From positions 90,939 through 154,938 of the forward strand of contig NZ_JACNML010000007.1 of NCBI RefSeq assembly GCF_020005365.1: 64,000 nucleotides of DNA, read 5' to 3'. The stretch is from Kangiella shandongensis (GTDB taxonomy: Bacteria > Pseudomonadota > Gammaproteobacteria > Enterobacterales > Kangiellaceae). The translations under genes were made by a program, and so were the position numbers. Positions within the stretch are counted from its first letter, which is position 1. The number at the start of each line of letters is the position of its first letter. The notes below the pieces were generated by a model, which saw nothing but the letters and a program-made list of their open reading frames with translations, was not told the origin of the DNA and searched no databases. Of the stretch, positions 16,466 to 24,385 are shown in pieces.

Positions 16466-16616
16466 CGTGTTCAGGGAGAACGCGCTATCTACAAATCGAA
16501 TTATGGAATAATAATAAAGGACGTCAATAAACGGAATTATTATCCAAGGTAGGGTATGGACAACAGTGGGACGGACTCATCCTATGTTATAAAGCGGCTT
16601 AGGCCGCTTTTATTTT
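16466..16616 (+). ncRNA. Candidate RsmZ/CsrB-type regulatory sRNA
   Basis: About 150 nt with no ORF. It begins with GTGTTC-AGGGA-GAACGC (16467-16483), a 6-bp stem showing AGGGA in its loop, the classic CsrA/RsmA binding presentation. A second stem (GGAATAATAAT, from about 16504, with ATTATTATCC to about 16545) encloses AAGGACG and ACGGA. Four more GGA-type sites follow or flank it (ATGGAC, GGGACGGAC). It ends in an intrinsic terminator. In known systems such RNAs titrate CsrA/RsmA under BarA/UvrY (GacS/GacA) control. Motifs, promoter and terminator are seen; the function is inferred. Confidence 0.6.
16592..16616 (+). terminator. Intrinsic terminator of the candidate sRNA
   Basis: AAGCGGCTT / AGGCCGCTT forms a GC-rich hairpin followed by TTTATTTT. 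It closes the GGA-rich transcript. Confidence 0.8.
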
Positions 16617-16703
16617 GCCTGTTATTTATATCTCTTGAGTATTCATCAAGTTATCGCGAAAACTTAATTTCTTTTTTTAGGCAAACTTGTGTAGACTCGA
16701 GAA

Positions 16704-16715
16704 TGTAAGCTTACA
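16704..16715. promoter_or_regulatory. Perfect palindrome upstream of kefG-like gene
   Basis: TGTAAGCTTACA is a perfect 12-bp palindrome, just upstream of a TATATT -10-like hexamer (16719-16724) and 36 bp before the kefG-like ATG. It also sits inside a wider inverted repeat, AACTTGT (16684-16690) with ACAAGTT (16713-16719). It could be a repressor operator. Confidence 0.4.
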
Positions 16716-16751
16716 AGTTATATTCTTTGTTTACTGTTGCCAGAGGGGAAG

Positions 16752-17339
16752 ATGAGCAGTCGAGTCTTATTAAACTTGGTTCACCCAGTTTTAGAGAAGT
16801 CGTGGGCCAATCAGGCCATGCTGGAAGCGGTAAAAGACTTGGATTTCGTTAAAGTAAATGACTTGTATGAAGAGTATCCTGACTTTTTTATTGATGTTCG
16901 GCGCGAGCAACGCTTATTACTGGAACACTCTCTGATTATCTTTCAACACCCATTTTACTGGTATAGCTCGCCATCCTTGATGAAAGAATGGCAGGACCAG
17001 GTATTGGCTGAAGGCTTTGCTTACGGTGAAGGAGGCTATCAGCTGGCTGATCGGTACTGGCTCAATGCTGTTACCGCCGGAGCCTCAGAAGATAGCTATG
17101 CATCCCATGGGTTTAACAAGTTTTCCACTGAAGAACTGTTACGACCATTTGAACAGACCGCTAACTTTTGCGGAATGACGTTCGTTAAGCCTTTTATTAT
17201 GTACCAGTCTGAAACCATCGGTCACAGTGCAGTGGAAAAGGAAGCGCAACGATACCGTCAGTATATTGAGTCTCTGGTCCACAGGCTGGATATCGCGAAG
17301 GCCGCCAGCGGTGGGGCTGAACCGGTAGAGGAGGCTTGA
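16752..17339 (+). CDS. kefG: KefF/KefG-type NAD(P)H oxidoreductase, K+ efflux ancillary protein
   Basis: A 195-residue flavodoxin-like quinone reductase family protein. I choose ATG 16752 because AGAGGGG lies 5 bases upstream; an upstream TTG at 16737 is less likely. Motifs are the N-terminal VLLNLVHP strand, IIFQHPFYWYSSPSLMKEWQDQVL (about 57-80) and the conserved GYQLADRYW region. KefF and KefG bind the cognate KefC/KefB channel and are required for full glutathione-gated activity. The antiporter gene begins 1 bp later, which fixes the functional link; F versus G cannot be decided. Confidence 0.82.
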   Translation: MSSRVLLNLVHPVLEKSWANQAMLEAVKDLDFVKVNDLYEEYPDFFIDVRREQRLLLEHSLIIFQHPFYWYSSPSLMKEWQDQVLAEGFAYGEGGYQLADRYWLNAVTAGASEDSYASHGFNKFSTEELLRPFEQTANFCGMTFVKPFIMYQSETIGHSAVEKEAQRYRQYIESLVHRLDIAKAASGGAEPVEEA

Positions 17340-17340
17340 A

Positions 17341-19254
17341 ATGGAAGAAGCAAGTTTACTTCATCAAGCCTTTGTCTTTTTGTTTGCCGCTGTTGTTGGT
17401 GTGCCCATTGCGAAGCATCTGGGGTTAGGCTCGGTCTTAGGCTATTTAATTGCAGGTATTCTCATTGGTCCCTTTGTTTTGGGGCTGGTCGGTCAGGATG
17501 TTAACGACATTATGCACTTCGCCGAGTTCGGTGTGGTGGTGATGCTATTTTTAATTGGTTTAGAGTTGCAGCCTAAAAAACTGTGGAAATTACGGATGCC
17601 CATCTTGGGCCTGGGTGGCCTACAGGTTGTGTTGTCGACCATTTTGATCACAGCTGTTGCGTTATTGTTTGATCTGCGCTGGCAAATGGCTTTAGCCATT
17701 GGTTTAATTCTCGCCCTTTCTTCAACTGCGATTGTTTTACAAACTCTGTCGGAAAAGGACTTGTTACGCACTGATGCTGGTAAGTCGGCCTTTTCTGTTC
17801 TGTTGTTTCAAGATATCGCGGTCATTCCAATGCTAACATTGATGCCTTTGTTGGCAACGTTGCCAGTTGAAACGACTAAGTCGATTGGACATACAGAACT
17901 TGAGGCCTGGCAGCAGGCTGCACTGGTTTTCGTGGTAATTAGTGGCATCATTATTAGTGGTCGTTACCTGATTCGGCCTTTATTTAACTGGATTGCTCGT
18001 ACGGGATTAAGAGAGATCTTTATCGCTACCTCCTTACTGTTGGTCATCAGTATTACCATTGCCATGGAGATGGTTGGCCTGTCTCCGGCTTTAGGTGCTT
18101 TTTTGGCGGGCGTGGTGCTAGCAGAGAGTGAGTACCGACATGAACTTGAAGTCGGCCTAGTAACTTTCAAGAGTTTGTTGCTGGGGCTGTTCTTTATCAC
18201 TGTGGGCGCCAGTATAAATCTTGAAGTTTTAATGCAGTCGCCCGGTTTGATTGCTTTACTGCTCGTACTCTTGATCCTGATTAAAATCAGTGTCCTGATG
18301 TTATTAGCCAAGCAGTTTAAGATGTCGCTGATTGAAAACATGCTGTTTTCTTTTGCCTTGGCGCAGGGCGGTGAATTTGCTTTCGTGCTCTTTACCTTTG
18401 CTTCCTTAAATGGCGTACTCAGTAATGACATTATTTCTCTGTTAACGGTAGTCGTTGCGCTGTCGATGGCACTTACGCCGTTGCTGCTGATTGTATGTGA
18501 AAAGCTGATTATTCCACGACTATCATACGGCAAAGAACAGCGGGAGTTCGATCAGGTGGATGACGGTGAAACTCCAGTCATCGTCGCCGGTTACGGACGT
18601 TTTGGTCAGATCGTATCCAGAATACTGCGTTCCCAGGGGTTTAACACCACACTGTTGGAGTATGATGCTGTTCAGATCGATTTGGTGAAACGGTTCGGAA
18701 CCAAAGCCTATTATGGTGATGTTACGAATGAGGAAGTCCTGCGAGTGGCTGGTGCTGATAGCGCAAAGATGATGGTTATCGCCGTTGGTAATCAGGAAAA
18801 AACGCTTAAAGTTATCGAACTGTGCCGTAAGCACTTTCCTCATTTGAAGATATTTTCTCGCGCCAAAGGTCGCCGTGAGGCCTTTGAGCAAAGGAAAGCT
18901 GGTGCAGACTTTGTGATGCGAGAAACCCTGGGCTCGGCGGTCATTTTAGGTCGAGAAGCCTTGATCGCGCTGGGCTATAGGAAGTATCAGGCGCACCGTA
19001 CGGCGAAAGCTTTCTATCATTACGACTCGCAACACCTGGAAGAACTGGCGGACTTGTGGGGGGATGATAAGCAGTATGTGATTGAAGCTGCTGAACGGGC
19101 GGAAATGCTGGAAGCCGTATTGAAAGCCGATCTGGAAGACCGTCAGGCGATGGGACGCTCGTGGAATACGCCGGTTTCGCCGGAAAGCTCAGACACCGAG
19201 TCACAACAGTCAGGTTCCGGCAAGGAGCCTCAAGCAGAATCAAAAGAGTCCTAG
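17341..19254 (+). CDS. kefC: Glutathione-regulated K+ efflux antiporter, KefB/KefC type (CPA2)
   Basis: A 637-residue inner-membrane protein. About 12 transmembrane segments fill residues 1-390 with CPA2 motifs such as LGYLIAGILIGPFVLGL and LSSTAIVLQTLSEKD. A cytosolic RCK/TrkA-N domain with VIVAGYGRFGQIVSRIL begins near residue 411. The tail (about 560-637) is acidic and serine-rich. Kef systems expel potassium to acidify the cytoplasm during electrophile stress. It is translationally coupled to the kefG-like gene. KefB and KefC are not separable from sequence alone. Confidence 0.88.
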   Translation: MEEASLLHQAFVFLFAAVVGVPIAKHLGLGSVLGYLIAGILIGPFVLGLVGQDVNDIMHFAEFGVVVMLFLIGLELQPKKLWKLRMPILGLGGLQVVLSTILITAVALLFDLRWQMALAIGLILALSSTAIVLQTLSEKDLLRTDAGKSAFSVLLFQDIAVIPMLTLMPLLATLPVETTKSIGHTELEAWQQAALVFVVISGIIISGRYLIRPLFNWIARTGLREIFIATSLLLVISITIAMEMVGLSPALGAFLAGVVLAESEYRHELEVGLVTFKSLLLGLFFITVGASINLEVLMQSPGLIALLLVLLILIKISVLMLLAKQFKMSLIENMLFSFALAQGGEFAFVLFTFASLNGVLSNDIISLLTVVVALSMALTPLLLIVCEKLIIPRLSYGKEQREFDQVDDGETPVIVAGYGRFGQIVSRILRSQGFNTTLLEYDAVQIDLVKRFGTKAYYGDVTNEEVLRVAGADSAKMMVIAVGNQEKTLKVIELCRKHFPHLKIFSRAKGRREAFEQRKAGADFVMRETLGSAVILGREALIALGYRKYQAHRTAKAFYHYDSQHLEELADLWGDDKQYVIEAAERAEMLEAVLKADLEDRQAMGRSWNTPVSPESSDTESQQSGSGKEPQAESKES

Positions 19255-19260
19255 AGAGCC

Positions 19261-19971
19261 GTGACACTGCCTGATATTGGATATATAGAGTTACTCATTA
19301 CTTGCCTGCCAGTGGCACTGGTGGCGATTATTTTTCACCTATGGAAAACCAACAGTCTGGAATTGATCTTTGCTACCCTGCGCATGCTCGGCCAGCTTAT
19401 AGCCATTGGGTTTGTTCTGGTTTACTTGTTTCAGGAAACGTCGACTTGGTTAGGGCTTCTGGTGATGACGATTATGTTGTTAGCCGCTGGCTGGATTGCG
19501 ATGCGGCCTTTGGCCGATAAAAGTCTGGTTCATATCGGACAATTATCTTTAGCACTGCTAATTGGCTGTGGTTTTATGTTGGCTTTAGTCATCCTGTTCG
19601 TGCTGGATCTAAGTCCCTGGTATCAGCCACGTTACGTTATTCCGCTGGCCGGTATGCTATTGGCTAATACCATGAACAGTCTGAGCTTATCAGGGGAGCG
19701 TTTTGAGACTGAGGTTAAAGCAGGACACAGCGCGGAAATGGCTCGTAATAAAGCATTTCATACTGCCATGATCCCACAGGTTAATGGGCTGTTGGCAGTT
19801 GGTCTGGTGGCCTTGCCAGGCATGATGACAGGACAGATCCTGTCAGGAGTGAGCCCGTTAATAGCGGTGCGTTACCAGATTGTAATCATGGTTGCTATTC
19901 TGTGTTCATCGGCTTTTTCAACGGCCTGGTACGTCTTTCGACGTTATAAACAGTCGCACTCAGATTCGTAA
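19261..19971 (+). CDS. fetB: FetB/YbbM family ABC transporter permease (orphan)
   Basis: A 236-residue integral membrane protein with six or seven hydrophobic segments, matching UPF0014 (FetB): early TLRMLGQLIAIGFVLVYLF, central GMLLANTMNSLSLSGERF and late MIPQVNGLLAVGLVALPGMM. FetB works with the ATPase FetA in iron export and peroxide resistance. No fetA gene is present next to it. It starts with GTG 6 bp after the kefC stop, so is probably cotranscribed with kefGC, and its 3' end overlaps the convergent mnmC by 12 bp. Confidence 0.82.
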   Translation: MTLPDIGYIELLITCLPVALVAIIFHLWKTNSLELIFATLRMLGQLIAIGFVLVYLFQETSTWLGLLVMTIMLLAAGWIAMRPLADKSLVHIGQLSLALLIGCGFMLALVILFVLDLSPWYQPRYVIPLAGMLLANTMNSLSLSGERFETEVKAGHSAEMARNKAFHTAMIPQVNGLLAVGLVALPGMMTGQILSGVSPLIAVRYQIVIMVAILCSSAFSTAWYVFRRYKQSHSDS

Positions 19972-21843
19972 CGGTGATATACGACTGAGCAATGTCTTCG
20001 GTAATGGCGAGGCATGGCCTAGCATCGCGGCAGTAACCACCTTGCCACAGAGCAGGGAAAAGCATAAGCCGCGTGCGCCAAAGCCATAATTAAGCCACAG
20101 GGTTTGCTCGTTGGTGTGAGCAAAATAACCACAAAAAGGGAAACGGTCGTAACTGGTCGCCCGGATCCCCGGATGCTCTCCAACTATGTGCTTTTCTTTG
20201 ATATTAAGCCCAAAGCGGCGATTGACCTTCTCAATGTTGTGTAATGAACTGGCACGTTGGACTGTATCGTCAACGCTGCTTTCAAAAGTGGCGCCAACCA
20301 CAAGCTGATTATTGAAGTGCGTTAAGTGCCCGTCATGATTAACGGGAGTCTTATGCCCAAGGGTCGTTTTAAGGGTTGTCAGTTGGCCGCGCATCGGTGC
20401 AGTGTGCGGCAGTTTTAAGCCCCAGTCAGGCAGTTGGTAGCCGCCACATAGAACCACATGCTCAAAGTCTTTCAGCTCCTTCAGATCGTTAATTGCGGTA
20501 TTCAGATGGATGTTTTGCTGGGGGACGTCGGCAATAAGGCTACGGCAAAACTCGGGACCATTCACCTGTATGGCCGGTATTTTTAAGCTTCGCTTAGCCG
20601 TATCATTGACTGCAATATCTTCAAACTGGAAAAAGGACGCGTCCCAACTCTGAGTTGCATAAACCGTCTGATATTGCTCAAGATGATGCTGTGAGTACTT
20701 TGTATTGCTGAGTTGGTGTGCAAAAGTGTTTTTAGCAAGCTGAGGGTGCATACGCACAAATGCTTGCAGCCACTCAAAGCTTAAAAACGTCAGCTGACTG
20801 TAGGCATTATGATCGATGGACATGGCTGGCGAAGCAACTAGCGATGGCATATTGGATGCGCCAGCACAGATCGAAGATGACTGTTCAAACAGATGAACCT
20901 CAACACCTTGTTGATGCAGTTGGTATGCTGTGGCACAGCCCGCGAGACCTGCTCCTATCACTGCCACTTTATGTGGTTTCGTACGGGGCTGGATAAAATC
21001 ATCGGCCAGAGTGGGTTTTGGCTGAGACAGCTCTTTATCGCTAAACATTGCCGTCAGCATTTCGCGTTTGCGTCCAAATCCTGGGCGTTTCTCAATCTGA
21101 AAACCGTAATGAGGCAGTTGCTTGCGGATGGCGGCAGCTACGGTAAAGGTCGCTAACGTAGTTCCCGATGCGCTATACAGTGCCATAAAGTGAAGTAAGT
21201 TCTTGGCCCACATGTCAGGGTTTTTACTCGGTGCGAAGCCGTCCATAAACCAGGCATCAAAGGCAAAACCGTTGGGCAGCGCAATTTCCCTTAGCGCTTT
21301 GCTCAATGGATAGAGCAGTAGGTGCAACGTGATATTGGGGGCAACCGCAATGGAGTGAACACCTGGCATTGCATCAGGGTACTGCTCCAACAGCGAATGG
21401 CTGAGCTCTGACTCGACGCCCAGTAGCTGGTAGATATTTTTCAGGTCGTCAGGGCTAATTGGGAACTGTTCCACAGACCAGAAATGAAGTTCGGCCTGTG
21501 ATTTTTTTTGCTGAGTTTGCTGCCATAGCTTGGCTGTCAGTAGAAAGTTAAGGCCGGTACCAAAGCCGGTTTCGAAGATATGAAAAGGTCCGGGCTGTTC
21601 GTTTTTATGAATTGCTGTAAAGCGTTCTTCCAGATCGTTGCCTTGCAGAAAGACATAATCACTTTCTGCAACACCGTCTTCAGGGTTGAAATAAATATCG
21701 TCAAAGACTGCAGAGTAGGGCGCCAGTTGGTTATTGGTTTCACCTAACTGGCTCCTGTCGGCCTTAAGCCATTGATGCTTTTCTGGATCATGTTGTCGCC
21801 ATTCAATAATGGCAGGCTTAACGCCAAGAAAAGCATTGTGCAT
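19960..21843 (-). CDS. mnmC: Bifunctional tRNA 5-methylaminomethyl-2-thiouridine biosynthesis protein
   Basis: A 627-residue fusion. The N-terminal MnmD-type methyltransferase (about 1-250) has FHIFETGFGTGLNFLLTA for SAM binding and AWFMDGFAPSKNPDMW. The C-terminal FAD oxidoreductase starts near 290 with KVAVIGAGLAGCATAYQL and ends with NYGFGARGLCFSLLCG. The enzyme converts cmnm5s2U34 to mnm5s2U34 in tRNA. Length and order match the gammaproteobacterial bifunctional form. It is followed 6 bp downstream of folE on the same strand. Confidence 0.93.
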   Translation of the reverse strand: MHNAFLGVKPAIIEWRQHDPEKHQWLKADRSQLGETNNQLAPYSAVFDDIYFNPEDGVAESDYVFLQGNDLEERFTAIHKNEQPGPFHIFETGFGTGLNFLLTAKLWQQTQQKKSQAELHFWSVEQFPISPDDLKNIYQLLGVESELSHSLLEQYPDAMPGVHSIAVAPNITLHLLLYPLSKALREIALPNGFAFDAWFMDGFAPSKNPDMWAKNLLHFMALYSASGTTLATFTVAAAIRKQLPHYGFQIEKRPGFGRKREMLTAMFSDKELSQPKPTLADDFIQPRTKPHKVAVIGAGLAGCATAYQLHQQGVEVHLFEQSSSICAGASNMPSLVASPAMSIDHNAYSQLTFLSFEWLQAFVRMHPQLAKNTFAHQLSNTKYSQHHLEQYQTVYATQSWDASFFQFEDIAVNDTAKRSLKIPAIQVNGPEFCRSLIADVPQQNIHLNTAINDLKELKDFEHVVLCGGYQLPDWGLKLPHTAPMRGQLTTLKTTLGHKTPVNHDGHLTHFNNQLVVGATFESSVDDTVQRASSLHNIEKVNRRFGLNIKEKHIVGEHPGIRATSYDRFPFCGYFAHTNEQTLWLNYGFGARGLCFSLLCGKVVTAAMLGHASPLPKTLLSRISPLRI

Positions 21844-21849
21844 GGTAGA

Positions 21850-22404
21850 TTATTTCTCGATTAACGATAAGAATTCATTACGAGTATTTTGTGACGAACG
21901 GAACTGGCCAAGCATGGTTGAACTTTGCATGATGGAGTTTTGCTTTTCGACACCACGCATCATCATGCACATATGTTGCGCCTCAATAATAACACCAACG
22001 CCGGCGGCCCCCGTAACGTCCAGAATCGCTTCGGCAATTTGTTTGGTCAGATTTTCCTGGATTTGTAAACGGCGAGCAAACATATCGACGATACGCGCAA
22101 TCTTGGATAGGCCGATGACTTTACCGGTTGGCAGATAACCAACATGGGCTTTGCCGATAAATGGCAACATGTGATGCTCACACATTGAATAAAGCTCAAT
22201 ATCTTTGACGATAACCATCGAGTCGTTATCTGAGTCAAAAATAGCACCATTAACCACTGCATTCAGGTCCTGTTCGTAGCCCTGAGTTAAGAATTGCATC
22301 GCTTTAGCGGCACGGGTTGGAGTATCGAGAATACCATTACGCGAAATATCTTCGCCGATCTCTACCAATACTTCTTTATATAAATTCGCTAATTTGTCGG
22401 ACAT
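21850..22404 (-). CDS. folE: GTP cyclohydrolase I
   Basis: A 184-residue enzyme (from ATG 22404) that converts GTP to 7,8-dihydroneopterin triphosphate at the start of folate and pterin synthesis. The zinc motif is [19 protein letters not shown], and [20 protein letters not shown] follows. I prefer ATG 22404 ([12 protein letters not shown]) to the upstream in-frame start at 22464, because it matches family length. It is divergent from pdxB (85-bp interval) and upstream of mnmC on the same strand. Another pterin-family gene lies at 10337. Confidence 0.92.
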   Translation of the reverse strand: MSDKLANLYKEVLVEIGEDISRNGILDTPTRAAKAMQFLTQGYEQDLNAVVNGAIFDSDNDSMVIVKDIELYSMCEHHMLPFIGKAHVGYLPTGKVIGLSKIARIVDMFARRLQIQENLTKQIAEAILDVTGAAGVGVIIEAQHMCMMMRGVEKQNSIMQSSTMLGQFRSSQNTRNEFLSLIEK

Positions 22405-22489
22405 CTTGCCATTTCCAGTTTCAATTTCAGTCGTAATTCTAATGGATATCGTTACAATACCCAAATAATTATGACAAATGTGTTAGAGC

Positions 22490-23554
22490 ATGTGGAATAT
22501 TGTTGCTGATGAAAATATGCCTTTGGTGGAGGAGCTGTTTACCGATATTGCCGGTAAATCTGGGGGTATCAAACGTTTAGCAGGACGGCAGATATCAAGA
22601 AACGACTTAAATGATACCGATATTCTGTTGGTACGCTCCATTACTCAGGTTAATCAGGAATTATTGGAGGACACGCCCATTCGCTTCGTCGGTACCGCCA
22701 CAATCGGTGTTGACCATATCGATTTAAACTACTTATCACAGCAAGACATTGAGTTTTCCAGTGCGCCGGGCAGTAACGCTCAGGGCGTAGCGGAATACGT
22801 ATTAACCAGTATCGCTTACTGGGCTGAGCAACGACAGGTTGACTTAAGCTCCGTAACAATAGGGATCATTGGCGCAGGTAATGTCGGTAGCCGTGTGGCC
22901 AAGGTGTTAGAGCGATTAGGTATTCGCTATTTACTGAACGACCCGCCGTTAGAGGCCGCTGGCGATAGCAGAAACTTCGTGTCACTCGAGGATATTGGGC
23001 AGTGTGACGTTGTGACATGCCACGTACCTTTGGAGAAGAGTGGTCAGTATCCGACGCATCATTTAGTTGACTCAGAGTTTTTACGAGCAATGCCCGACGC
23101 GGGCCTATTAATCAATACATCGCGTGGCCCGGTACTCGATAATCGAGCTGCATTTGAAGTAAAACAATCCGGAAAACGCATCGATTATATCCTGGACGTG
23201 TGGGAAGGTGAGCCCGATGTTTATGTGCCGCTAATGGAGCAGGCCATGATAGCCACGCCGCATATCGCCGGCTATTCGCAGGAAGGTAAAATTCGCGGTA
23301 CCTATCAGCTGTATCAAGCATTTAATCAGTGGCAGGGAGCAGAGGACAGTATTAAGCTTGAGGAGCTGTTGCCTGAAGCGCCCAAGTGGCAATGGAGCGG
23401 CTCTTTAGACGCCTTATACCAGAGTCTAAAACCCTATTATGATCTGAAAGCCGATGACCAGCGCATGCGAGAAGTGCAGTCAGATATAAACAATCAATTT
23501 GATGGGTTGCGTAAAAATTACCCGCAACGTTTAGAATTTTTGGACAATTTATAA
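22490..23554 (+). CDS. pdxB: 4-phosphoerythronate dehydrogenase
   Basis: A 354-residue D-isomer 2-hydroxyacid dehydrogenase acting in pyridoxal phosphate synthesis. The opening IVADENMPLVEELF is typical of PdxB. The NAD-binding motif is IGIIGAGNVGSRVAKVLE (about 122-139). Catalytic regions include LLINTSRGPVLD and TPHIAGYSQEGK (H of the His/Glu pair). A PdxB-specific C-terminal dimerisation region is present. It is divergent from folE and followed 3 bp later by a small membrane protein gene. Confidence 0.92.
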   Translation: MWNIVADENMPLVEELFTDIAGKSGGIKRLAGRQISRNDLNDTDILLVRSITQVNQELLEDTPIRFVGTATIGVDHIDLNYLSQQDIEFSSAPGSNAQGVAEYVLTSIAYWAEQRQVDLSSVTIGIIGAGNVGSRVAKVLERLGIRYLLNDPPLEAAGDSRNFVSLEDIGQCDVVTCHVPLEKSGQYPTHHLVDSEFLRAMPDAGLLINTSRGPVLDNRAAFEVKQSGKRIDYILDVWEGEPDVYVPLMEQAMIATPHIAGYSQEGKIRGTYQLYQAFNQWQGAEDSIKLEELLPEAPKWQWSGSLDALYQSLKPYYDLKADDQRMREVQSDINNQFDGLRKNYPQRLEFLDNL

Positions 23555-23557
23555 TTT

Positions 23558-23794
23558 ATGAATCCGATTAAATATATTTTAAAAGCTAAAATTCAACGAG
23601 GTTGGAAAATTGTTATTTTAAGTTTTCTTCTAGCCGCCTTTATTGGTCTACCGCTAATGTTTCTAGCCTCCTTTGTACCATCGGGCTTTTTGCAAACAAG
23701 TCTGGGTTTAGTTTCTATTTTTGTTGTTGTGGCTGGGTTGGTGAGTATGATTGGTGGGTTTTTTATTGTGTTGTATGATTTGTATAAGAGTTAG
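23558..23794 (+). CDS. Small two-TM membrane protein of unknown function
   Basis: A 78-residue protein. A basic N-terminus (KAKIQRGWK) is followed by two hydrophobic helices (about residues 18-38 and 46-74). No family is recognised. It begins 3 bp after the pdxB stop, so it probably shares that transcript. Coding is supported by coupling and by membrane-protein composition only. Confidence 0.5.
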   Translation: MNPIKYILKAKIQRGWKIVILSFLLAAFIGLPLMFLASFVPSGFLQTSLGLVSIFVVVAGLVSMIGGFFIVLYDLYKS

Positions 23795-23852
23795 TTCTAG
23801 CTGTTATTTATGCTTGGTTTTTAATATTTAGTTTTTGCTAAAGTAGTTTGAT

Positions 23853-24352
23853 GTCACTTTTCTTGCGTGCCCAAGAAAAGTGACCCAAAGAAGGGCACCC
23901 CAAAATAGAGGTCTTTCCGACTGCCTTCAAATCACTTAAGTATTGACGCACCGTGAAATACAGTCCTTCCCTGGACTGAATTCCACTATTTGAATCATCC
24001 AAGATTCAAATTGCTATACTTTGCGTGATTCTCAGCTCTATTTTATGGGGGAATTGGTGCGATACTGATAAATCCTCTGTTTTGTCATCCTGTGGTAACA
24101 AAGGATTTCCACCATGGCTTATCGAGGGAGCTTCTGTGAAAAGCATTCTCGGGAAGTCCCCTTCAAAGTTAGCTACAAGTATCTATATTACCGGGAAAAT
24201 TGGGCAGGAAAGCCCAATTTAGTTAAGACGAAGCAGGGACGTTTCGTTTGACGGCTCGTTAGTAATATAGGTGCTTGAGGGAAGCCTTTTGGACCTAACT
24301 TTTGGGGTGTCTTTTCTTTTCGCCCTTTTCTTTGGACAAGCAAAGAAAAGGG
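23853..24352. repeat. Structured intergenic repeat, copy A, with inverted hairpin ends
   Basis: The left end is a 13-bp hairpin (GTCACTTTTCTTG 23853-23865 with CAAGAAAAGTGAC 23872-23884). Then CCCCAAAATAGAG (23898-23910) pairs with CTCTATTTTATGGGG (24036-24050), enclosing further hairpins. The right end (24323-24352) is a 12-bp hairpin in inverted orientation, flanked by TTTTGGGGTG (24299-24308), which mirrors the left CACCCCAAAA. The 198-bp left part is homologous to copy B at 32107-32311. No credible ORF occurs; a hairpin AAATTGGGC/GCCCAATTT lies near 24197-24220. It fills the gap between 23794 and 24386. Confidence 0.7.
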
Positions 24353-24385
24353 TAAATTATACAGTGTGTAGCGTGAGTTACGTGC

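Noticed and set aside
16252..16616. 6S RNA, tmRNA or RNase P RNA in the 485-bp gap
   Set aside because: Hallmark conserved segments of these RNAs are missing; GGA-loop features fit Rsm-type RNA better.
17964..18533. 189-residue - strand frame within kefC
   Set aside because: Antisense shadow of a transmembrane region of a well-supported gene.
16447..23848. Shared 15-mer TTTTTGCTAAAGTAG at 16447 and 23834
   Set aside because: A pair of identical 15-mers is expected by chance in a window this long; flanks do not match.
24025..24222. 65-residue + strand frame inside repeat A
   Set aside because: It lies wholly in the structured repeat, has no ribosome site, and is not kept in copy B.
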